Source of the DNA: Loxodes magnus
Taxonomy: Eukaryota; Ciliophora; Karyorelictea; Loxodida; Loxodidae
Reading direction: 5' to 3'
DNA length: 64,000 nucleotides
NCBI GenBank assembly: GCA_946699065.1
Contig: CAMPDV010000011.1
Span: 992,001 to 1,056,000, forward strand
Each line of letters opens with the position of its first letter. Position 1 is the first letter of the stretch. A program made the translations under genes and the position numbers. Positions 51,665-61,208 of the stretch are shown here, piece after piece. The notes under the pieces were generated by a model. The model was not told the DNA's origin, did not search any database, and saw nothing but the letters and a program-made list of their open reading frames with translations.

Positions 51665-52525
51665 TCACTTAAGGATCTTCACCACTCCTATGAAAAATGC
51701 TAGGATACATATCACGTTAATCCAACTAAGTTCTTAAAAAAGGTTGCCAAATGTCTTACTTAGAACTGAAGCAGTTGCTGGTAATGTAGCAGTTTCTAAT
51801 TTAGGGCTTCTGTAGATGCATTTTTCTAATTCTTGACAGTATTGCTCAATTGCAGGTACTCTTTCTTCAGGTGAGCAATGATTATCAGCATATTATTTAG
51901 CACATTGAGTTATCTAGAGTTATATCTCATTTTGCAATTTTAACTTCTGGCTTGAAACATCTTGAAACAAGTGATAAACTCCATAAAACAATAGAGTTGA
52001 AATTAGTGCCAAAATAAGCATGCAGAGGTATGAATTGACGCTTATTATTCCACTATTACCTGGTTATTAAGGATATACTTAAACTTATTTCTACAAGTTT
52101 AGATTCTAAAATGCTTGCATTTAATTACTTTCTTTATTTTACATTTATCTTTCTTGCTAATTTCGCTGTAATGCTCCAGTTTGCTAATTAGTCACATCTT
52201 AATATGCAACAGCTGGATAACTTTGACTGTATTCGGTTTATTTTAAATTGAGTTAATTGATTTTAGACTACTGCTAGACTTAAATTTTGCTGCTTATTAG
52301 ATCTTTACTTTACATAAAGTATTTTCCATTCGTTTAGATCTTTTAAATATCTTCACTAACTTTCTGCTAATTATATTACTATACTCCTACATAAGGAACT
52401 AGCTAATTATTTACTCCGCTGTACTAATTTTTTGGGTTCTGGTAAAAGTTAGGGTTTTACATAGAAAGCCAACCTTCATAAGGTTGACCTTTGCAAGCTT
52501 AACTCTAGGTAATATCTAACGACAT
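51665..52525 (-). CDS. Brl1/Brr6-like nuclear-envelope membrane protein
   Basis: Member of the Brl1/Brr6 family, which works in nuclear-pore assembly and membrane fusion at the nuclear envelope. About 286 residues from ATG 52525: a Gln/Asn-rich N-terminal half, then a first membrane helix (residues about 165-190), a luminal loop with the diagnostic cysteines and motif (C-A-K-Q-Y-A-D-N-H-C-S-P-E-E-R-V-P, then Y-C-Q-E-L-E-K-C), and a second membrane helix (I-N-V-I-C-I-L-A-F-F-I-G-V-V-K-I-L-K). The four cysteines form the family's two disulfides. Two TGA codons follow the second helix, at 51665 and 51647. The first is taken as the stop; the second would add W-I-F-F-K-C. Family proteins end shortly after the second helix, so both fit. 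Confidence 0.87.
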
Positions 52526-54305
52526 TGGATAATTTAAATTATTCTTAAGTAAATTAAAATTCTATACTAACAGAATTGAAAGTCTTTCTATTATATACCA
52601 AGCATTTATTATCTTCCTTTATATTAGTTTGTCATTTCTCTACTTCGCATCCTTTACTACCATTTTAAGCTTTTTTGCATTTTATTGTGCAAATTTTGTG
52701 AATCTATTAGGATAAAATAAGTCTAATGTAAACAATAGACAGCTAGTCAGGTTTGTAAACATTAAACTATACCACGCTTTTTCTTTTTCTTAAAGAAGGG
52801 GAAAGAAATATTAATCTAAAATACTAAAGCAGCGTTATAGAATCAGTTGACTATAGCTAATCTAATATGGTATTACATATATGGATTATAGTAGAGGGGA
52901 AATAATAAAATCTTTATTATAATATAATTTAATTAATATTACTACCTAATAGACTCTACCTTAAACTGATAGAAGTTTTACTCTTCCTATTTAAATACTA
53001 CAAGCTTTACCAGCTAAATTCTATTTTATTTGTGTAGGATTATGTATTTAGTATAATTCTGGAGAGATAAAGTAAACTTCTAGATTTTTAAACTCTATCT
53101 TAGCCATTACTATATTAAACCTCTTTTATAGAAGATCTAAACATAATGGTAAATCAGCTTGAAGCTAGTAAAAATAAAGAAAGTAATTGCTAAAATCAAT
53201 AAATGGTTTAGAAGTAAAGAAAGGAAATTCTTTTTGAATATTCAAACTAGCAATCTTCTACCTTTTCTTAAAGTTTTAGAAATAATAAAAAGAAAAAATA
53301 AAAGAACTAACGGCTAGAAATGAAGTTATGCTAAGTATATATATTTCTATCTATTTTTAAATAAATCTATTTATAAAGAAGTAGACTTGCTTTTATTAAA
53401 AAATTAGAATTAAAAAATGCAGGCTAAAGTAAAAGATAGGCATTAAAATTTAATGGTAATTGAAAAAATAAATATTACAGGTATAAAATTTAAAGCATTA
53501 ATGCTTAAAAATGTTAAATTATCATATCTTTTAGCTAATAATTTAATTTAATAAAGCAAAACTAAAATATTTTATAGATGAATGAACGAAAGAAGAAGAT
53601 ATAGAATTAAAAAACTCTATAATTTAAGAAAATATTAAAGTGCAAATTTGTCAAATTATTGCTAGTATTAAGTCTATATAACTTTTTGAAAAAAATGAGA
53701 ACTAAAGATCTTTAAACTTCATTCTAGTTAGATTGAAAGAGTTTTTAAATTTCTTACTATCTTAACCTTATTATTTTTGGAAAAATGCTTCATTAGCATA
53801 AATAATCACTTATCTTTTAGAAAATATTTCTTTCAGAAATGAATAAAGAGTAATGTTTAAAATAAGTTTATCTTTAGCTAGTACTACAAACTAAAAAAAG
53901 AAAATAGTAATAATCTTATAATTAATATCTTTAGACAAATACTTGAAATAATATTTTTAATATTGAAACTTCTAAATATGAATACTCTATACCAGCATAA
54001 AGGACAAGTTCAAACTCTAACTCTTATTAACTGAAAATATCTTTTACACTTAATGTCTCCTTATTTTTAACTTATTCAATATTATACTATAAGAAACAAA
54101 AATATCAAAGCTTATCTTTTTTTAATAAAATAAATAATTTGTAGATATTTTAGTTCAAGTAAGCGTGATGAAATATCAAATAAAAAACTTTCTTGGCTTA
54201 TGAAAAAACTAGAGTAGAATAGTTTAAAGTACTTTAAAGAGAATAGAATGAGCTTAATTATTATTATGATATTTAATAATAATCTATAATAAATAGCTTA
54301 AAAAA
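52526..54305. other. AT-rich spacer
   Basis: About 1.8 kb with no recognised gene or element, between two minus-strand genes. Confidence 0.5.
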
Positions 54306-55250
54306 TCATAGCTAGTCTTTCTAAATTTTGGGTTCACTTAAGACACTCTTCGCTGTTCTGTTTCTTTTCATCCTTTCCTCGCTAGTTTTAGCTCTTAAAT
54401 TATAAACTGAGGGAAATTCCGTAGTTCCAAAATCACTAAATGACCTATAGCTTCCTGGGCCTGGAGTTTCTTTTACTAAATATAAAATTGTTACCATCAG
54501 TCATAATGGATTTCTTAATATCATTGCCAAATGTTCGTACTAAACTGTTCTTAAAATTTGAAACGAAATAGTTTCCTTTTTCATTTAATTCTACTTTAGG
54601 CTTATAATGACCTGGACCTGGTAAATCCTTCACCCATTTACCTGAAATAAAATGAAAATACTTTGCTCTGCGAATCTTGATGATCTTGGAGGGTTCCAAA
54701 TTGCAGCTCTAGAGCTTTTATATTTACTATTGAAGTATCTTCCCATACTATCAATTTCAATTTTAGGTTTATAAGCTCCTGGACCAGGAGACTTTAATGC
54801 TGTATTTGTTGTTTCCTCTATATTGCCAGTTCTAGGACGTAAAGAGTATTTCTTTGCATCTTTTCCAAACTGAATATTTTTATAATAAGTTCCAGGTCCT
54901 GGAACAGTTTTATCAGGTGGAAAATGTCCAGGCACAAGAACTTTCACTGCATCTCTTGAAATTCCAAAAGTCCACTAAGGTGTATACCCTCCTTCTTTTG
55001 AAAAATCAGTTGGAAGCTCATAACTATTTGGTGGAGGAACTCCAACACCCTTTCCCTTAGTAAAATCTGATCTATTACCATATCCTATTCCAGCCGAACG
55101 ACAACTGATTGAAGAAGGAATATCATACTAAATCTTTTCATGCACTAGCTTCTTATTCAACATAAACCTTTCTGTTTTAGAAAACGATCAGCATTACTTA
55201 GCTGATGAGCAATTAATAGGAGAATTCAATACTTAACTAAAAGTTGACAT
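54306..55250 (-). CDS. SHIPPO/ODF3-type STPGR-repeat ciliary protein
   Basis: A 301-residue protein with spaced P-G-P-G-x-Y repeats, the STPGR/SHIPPO repeats of ODF3 (CIMAP) proteins that decorate axonemal or cortical microtubules. Seen after splicing: V-P-G-P-G-T-Y, S-P-G-P-G-A-Y, L-P-G-P-G-H-Y and T-P-G-P-G-S-Y, at about 30-50-residue spacing, plus an earlier P-P-P-N-S-Y. The rest of each unit is basic, with conserved F and Y. Two tiny introns (20 and 19 nt) interrupt the last third; each restores the next P-G-P-G unit. ATG 55250 to TGA 54306, minus introns, is 302 codons exactly. It probably binds the doublet-microtubule lattice or lumen, as ODF3-like proteins do; that is family knowledge. 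Confidence 0.9.
54476..54494 (-). other. 19-nt intron in the STPGR-repeat gene
   Basis: GTAACA...TTTAG on the minus strand. Splicing gives T-D-V-K-E-T-P-G-P-G-S-Y, the last repeat, in frame with the stop. Confidence 0.9.
54642..54661 (-). other. 20-nt intron in the STPGR-repeat gene
   Basis: GTATTT...TTCAG on the minus strand. Splicing joins F-A-E-Q-S to K-W-V-K-D-L-P-G-P-G-H-Y. Confidence 0.9.
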
Positions 55251-56931
55251 TTTATTACTGAATCATAAAAAATCCAATTTAAACCTACTTTATTAATTAA
55301 AAATTTAAGGCTTTCATATCTTTATATAGCTAAGCATTACATAAATTCATTCTTTCTGATATGCAATGATATCGTTGTATTAGTATTAAAGCTATATTAT
55401 ACATGCTTCCTTCAGTAGACTCTTAATATACAAAGCTTCTTACGTACCAAAATAAGCAAGAACTAACTTATATTTGAGCTTCTCAAAATGAGGTTTGATA
55501 AGAAAGTTTAGTAGTGCTATAGATGACTTTGAATCTACCTTAAGTAGTTATATCTTATAAAATTACTGATCATTAATATTCTTAGTTTCCAGCCTAATAA
55601 TACTATTAATAAACGTAACTTAATATCTTAAACTTTAATACTTCAACGTGCTTATATAAATACAAGCTACTAGCGTAGAAAATTAGATTGGATTTCTCAA
55701 TAAGGATAATTAATTAATTATCTTGGTTGATAACCATGAAGAGAGTATATAATCCTTCAACTAAGATACTATTGGATTTTAAAGGAATAGGATTATTAAT
55801 ATCTAGCAGCAAAATAGCAAGCTACTCAATCAATAAAAGACATTAGATAATTAAATAGCTTAGCATCAAATCAAACTAAGCTTAATTTATTTCGATTAAT
55901 GGTCAGAATTATCCAAATTGCAAACTAAACTAACAAGAATCTTCTATTTAATGTAATATTTTTAAATAGAAAGAGCGTAGAAAGGTATTTGGTAGCACTT
56001 GAAATGTTTTTGCTTAATTTTTTTAGTATCTATAAGTAGTTTTAAAAGAAATCATAATAATAGTATTGATAATGAGATGTGAATAAATTACTGAAAAGCT
56101 AGCTTTTAGATTTAAAATATTTAGTTCTTTAAATATTTGAATTTATAGATATGATTAAATAGATTATAGAGCTAATTTAGAAAGCAATTTATCTAAGGTA
56201 AAGATACCACTCTCTCCTACTAGTGCTATATTAGTAATTATATTTCTAATAGGTCAATCAGTCTAATCTATGAATAAATGTAAAAATAAATTTTATTCTA
56301 ACTTAATCATTTACAGTAGATTGAAGAGATAGAGAGATATTAAATGACGTGAAAGATTGATTTTCTAAGTAATAAAAATAATAAAACTTTCTAGGTTTGC
56401 ATATACTTTGACTGATAAATTGCTATTAGCTTTTTAAATAAGTATCTAAAAGGTTTTAGAAATTAAAGTTTAATAAATATAGTAAACAACTTATAAGTAA
56501 CTTGGCAATATAATTAATGGATAATTATCTTGTCTAAGTAATTATTATTAATCATTTAAAATTAGTGAATATGGTATTATACTAGTAATATTTAAATAAT
56601 AAACCACTTAAAGAGATAAATAAATCAATTAGAAAAATTTACTAAGAATTGCTAATAAAGAATAAACTAGTTAAAGCTTAAGAGATTTAAGACATTTGAT
56701 GATTAGACTGAGAAGTATAGCTATAAAGTACAATCGTAATTAGATAATAAATTGGCATTGATAGAATATTATTAATTCCTTAGATTCTACTTATATCACA
56801 TTCCTATACATATTCTATTCAAATAAATCTACATTTTATAACTATCTTTTAAGAAGGCAACTAATTAATTGACTGGATACTTTTAAATTTGAATTTAAGC
56901 TTTTCAAAAGATATAATAATATTTAACCGGC
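55251..56931. other. AT-rich spacer
   Basis: Divergent spacer of about 1.7 kb. No gene or repeat is called. Confidence 0.5.
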
Positions 56932-57618
56932 ATGGAAAGCTAAAAAAAATAAGATCTGTATGACCTACTTTAGGTTGATAAAAAAGCAACAGAGTAGTAG
57001 ATAAAAAGGCAATATAGGATTCTAGTTCTTAAGCATCACCCTGATAAAAATCCTTAGGAAGATACCACTAAACATTTCCAAAAGCTTTAAGAAGCTTATT
57101 CTATTCTAATAGATCCTGAAAAGAGAAAACTTTATGACTAAGGACTTTTAGATGACGAAGAATTTATGGAAACATACGCTTACTTTAGAAAGTTTGAAGC
57201 TAAAGTCACCGAAGAAGATATAGAAAGCTTTGGCAAAACTTATCCTGAAAGTGAAGCTGAAAATGAAGATTTAGTTTCCTTTTACCTAAAATTTGACGGA
57301 GATGTCACAAATCTATTAGAGTTTATTCCTTTCTCTTAAAATAGGGATGTTAAAAGGTTAATAAAAGCTATTGATAGACTTATTTAAGATAATAGGATTA
57401 AATGCACAAAATAATATTAGCAGACTAAATCATAGGTGAAAAAGCTAAATGAGGATATAAACTAGGAAGAGCTGAACGAACTGGCATAAATGATTTAAGC
57501 TAATAAAAATAAACGTCAGACTCAATTCGACAACTTATTTGAAAAATACGCAGGAAAGCAGAAAAAAAAGCATGCGATGATTTTATGTGACAAGCCTAAG
57601 AAAAGAAAATTAAAATGA
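56932..57618 (+). CDS. DNAJC9-like J-domain protein
   Basis: A 228-residue J protein. The J domain occupies residues about 8-75: D-L-Y-D-L-L-Q-V, the H-P-D motif at 36-38 and an E-A-Y-S-I-L-I-D-P-E-K-R helix, so it should stimulate Hsp70 ATPase. Downstream it follows DNAJC9: E-E-D-I-E-S-F-G-K-T-Y, E-N-E-D-L-V-S-F-Y-L-K-F-D-G-D, a helix with I-K-A-I-D-R-L-I, and an R-Q-T-Q-F-D-N-L-F-E-K-Y segment before a Lys-rich tail (K-P-K-K-R-K-L-K) that looks like a nuclear localisation signal. Animal DNAJC9 is a histone H3-H4 co-chaperone, so a nuclear histone-handling role is likely by homology. The frame is exact and ends in TGA. Confidence 0.9.
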
Positions 57619-58959
57619 AGAATGCCTAAAGAAATAAAAAACAGCTTTTGATTGATTCAATTTGTCTGATATAATATATCATTAATAAATCCTAAACACT
57701 TCAAAAAAAGTATCCTTTTTATTACAAATGCTATTTCAATAAACTTATAAGCATTAAATATCTAGAGACTTAAAGGTTTCAGCTACTAGTAAAGGATGAG
57801 ATAGAAGAGTCAATAAAATATTTTTATGAATAAAATCATAATAGAAAGAAAATTAAAATCTTAAAATTTCAACATAATTAGCAAAAAGTATCAATATATA
57901 AAACTATATCATTAAGCTAAGAAATAAAATGGACTCAATAAATCTTAGAACTCTCTTTCACATAAAATCTCATTTATAATCAGTGTATTTTAAATTACTT
58001 TATATATATTTGAGGTAAATGCTTGCTAAATATATAATCTTATAGTTACTAGAGATGAATTATTTATTAAGAGATAATTGGAAAATATATCTTAGAAGTT
58101 TAAGATATATAATTAAAAAAGATAGCTTAGCTACTTATTACTTTATTAAGACTCCTAAAGTCTAAGTTTTAAGAAGTCTTAAAGAGATTTTCTTTTTATC
58201 TTATTTTTATAGTTATTAAATGCATTCAATCTACTTATGTAATTTATTTTTAAAGTAGCAATAGAATAGCTTAGTATCTAAAATTGTTATACCAGCAGTC
58301 TTGCTTTTAATTCTCTAATATTTACTATAAAGATGTATGCATCTCTAAATTCCCTTAAGGTGGACATTAATTATAAGATTCTATAATATGAGTCAGTGTA
58401 ATATAATTATAAAAATATAAATAGAAATTACTTAAAGAGTGATAAGCAATCAACTCTAGTAATTCTTAGCTTCTGAACAGTAATTATATAAGACTGAAAT
58501 CATACTCGTATACTTATATTAAGCTTCCTATGATATGTTTATATATCCTCTTTGAAGTTATTGTAGTTTAGGGACTGATTAATTAGATGACCATTATATT
58601 GTCTAGTTTTATTTAGATATCTATTAAAATAGTTTCCTTATATAAGAGATAGTATAGGGCAAACTAAGAGTAACATATATCTTAAAAATAAAACATAAGC
58701 TATATTAGCTATAAGGAATGCTTCATTGTTATAGAATATATAAATGAAACTAAGCAAAGTGAGACTGTAATCTCATAAGCTTAATCAAGATAAAGTGTAT
58801 TGTCTCTGGTAATAAGCGTAAGATAAATCGATAATAAGCATATCTTAATATAGACATATAATAACATACTAAAGTTGGTTTAAAGAACTTAATTAATTAA
58901 TCAAATTACATAATTTAGAAACTCTACAGATTGTTTTTCATATTAGTGTCCTATATAAA
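57619..58959. other. AT-rich spacer
   Basis: Spacer between two co-directional plus-strand genes. Nothing recognisable. Confidence 0.5.
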
Positions 58960-61208
58960 ATGTTTACTAAACTTCTAATTCAAAACTCAGATGATGAAGA
59001 CGATTAAGAACAGAACAATATTATGCTTTAGCATTAAATTTCACGAATTACTATTTAGAAGTAAATCACGTAATAGGAAAGCCTGATGGATAAGAACTGA
59101 AATGACTAATTGTCTATGAAGTATAAAAAATAGTTTAGGTTTGAACAGGATTTTAAAAGAAACTAACTGAAATATGAAAGAGTGATGTAGATGAACACTG
59201 TTCTAACTCTTTCCCTCACATTTTTATAAGAAGAAATTTCCTGATTCTGCAAAGATTCGTTTACTATTAACCTTCTAATAATTGTCAATCTTTTAAGATT
59301 CATAATAGTTATACTAAATCTCCTTTAACTGAAGTTTTTCATAAAGATAAGATCCATGGCTATTAAAAACTGGTTTATGAAGATGAGTTCCTCTTACTTC
59401 GCTCACAAAACTTTTTCTCTTAAGACTATCTTAATAATGTTAATACTTCAACTCATATGCGTTCCTCCTTTCCTTGAGGGATTTGAGGTTGAAAATTTCT
59501 TTAAAACTCATAGGAAGATAAAATGCATTTTGATATCCCTTATGTTTTTGAGATTGTTTTCATTAAAAAGCTATTTTTCCTAATGTAGTCCTATAAATAC
59601 TGATATGGGAAGAATTTATGCTTAATGAAACTAGGTAGAGATCTCTTAACCTTTTTTATTCAAGTCTTGACTTATAACTCATTTAAACAATGTCATTTTA
59701 TGAGGCTTTTTACTCTATGTTTGCATTCTCTCTTTTATACTCAGCGAATTCGAAACTTCCTTTCCGCCGATGCCATAATTTGGAAATGTATAAAATATAG
59801 ATAGCTTAAGATTAGGACTATACGTATTATTTAACAGCATATGCACTATAGGATATGGAGACTATTATCCAGTTACATTAATAGGGAGAGGTGTAATTTT
59901 CATGGCGGAAATAGGTGGAAATATATTTTTAGGACTGTTCATTTAATAATTCTTCTTATTTATAATACTCAATAATACAGAGTCTAGAGTTCTCTAAATG
60001 CTAATGGGAAGCACTGCCAAAAAGCAATTTAGACATCTAACTATAGTAATGATTTAGAGATACTGGAGACTGTCCAAGTACTTTAAAAAATAGTAAGCGT
60101 TAATTTAGTAAATCAAGTAGTAAGAACCTGAAAAATAGGAGAAAGCTCTAGATTCATAAGAGCTAATTTAATTAAAGCTTCTAGTAATGAAGGAATTTTA
60201 AACAAAAGTAAACTCAATTTTATTTAGATTAGTAAGAAAAAATATAGCTTGCTTAAGGAATTCGAAAGCAAGCAGAAAAAAGCTACTTTGACTGAATAAT
60301 TTATGAAAATGCATAAAGCTGTGGATACATTAGTGTCTCTTGTTAATTCTCCCAAGGATCATTCTAAAATAATCAACTCTAATAATTTAAAGAAGCTTAA
60401 AAGTAATTTCGGAATAGTGCATAATAAGTCTAACATAAAACCAGAGTTTTCTAAAGATTTCAAATAAGAAAAATAATAGAAAAACTTAGAGTTATAGAAT
60501 TTCGATAATTCTAAACTAAAGGTATTGAAACTGATTAGATAAGAAATAGATGATAATGAACAAAGCAAGAATCAAGATTTCTAAATACAGCTTATCTAAA
60601 GTATAAGTGATACAGAACCAAAAAATTAAAATCCTACCTCTTATGAGATAGAAGATTAAAGTACGAACATTGTAAAAAAAGAATCAGATTTCTCTGAACT
60701 TCAAGAATGTGGAAGTTTTGATACATTTCTTTCAATAAAGACTGGCGATAGTAAACTTAATTAAAAAGAGTCTCAAGCTAATTATGTTTCTTAAGAGAGC
60801 ATAAAGCTAACCACTTCTGAATCTTTTGAATAAGACTTAGAAGAAACTGATTCGTTAATTTGTAAACATAAGAGTTAAAATCATTTAGAAGTAAGAAAAT
60901 AAATGGTATGAAAACATTAATCTGAGTCTTTTTATGATATTAGATTTTCTATCCAAGAACCAAAAAACCCCTAACCTTTACCAAATAATTTAACTAAAAG
61001 CAACTAATAGAGAAAAAATAAAACCACAAAAGATAATAATTAAACTGAGATCAACGAATTCTCTTTTAAAGAATAATTATTCAGAAAAACAAAAAACAAA
61101 GCAACGTGACTTTCGAACAACTTAAACCAAGATTTTGAGAGAATTAGTGATAATATTGACTCCCTCTTAGATAAAATAAAAAGCTTTAAAGCTAAAAACG
61201 TTGTTTAA
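58960..61208 (+). CDS. SK-type calcium-activated potassium channel
   Basis: Six-transmembrane potassium channel subunit of about 742 residues. Hydrophobic segments S1-S6 occupy residues about 70-345. The pore has the potassium filter T-I-G-Y-G-D at residues 296-301. After S6 a basic amphipathic region (M-I-Q-R-Y-W-R-L-S-K-Y-F-K-K) and helices up to about residue 450 have the layout of the SK calmodulin-binding domain, so gating by calcium through calmodulin is likely. S4 is not Arg-rich, which fits voltage-insensitive SK channels. In ciliates such channels shape the calcium-driven hyperpolarisation. The C-terminal part is long, acidic and Ser-rich. A 20-nt intron interrupts the region after the calmodulin-binding domain. 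Coding character fades at a TAA (61206-61208); the next in-frame TGA is at 61488-61490, which would extend the protein to 836 residues. Confidence 0.88.
60208..60227 (+). other. 20-nt intron in the SK channel gene
   Basis: GTAAAC...TTTAG. Splicing joins E-F-Q-T-K to I-S-K-K-K-Y-S-L-L-K-E-F and keeps the charged helix and the Ser-rich tail in one frame. Confidence 0.85.

Noticed and set aside
55251-56931. A transposon or MITE in the long spacers
   Set aside because: No long terminal inverted repeats or transposase motif (DDE/DDD, Tc1, reverse transcriptase) could be found.
59356-59583. A standard-code reading frame starting at an internal Met of the SK channel
   Set aside because: It is a fragment of the SK channel frame, cut by a TAA that codes Gln.
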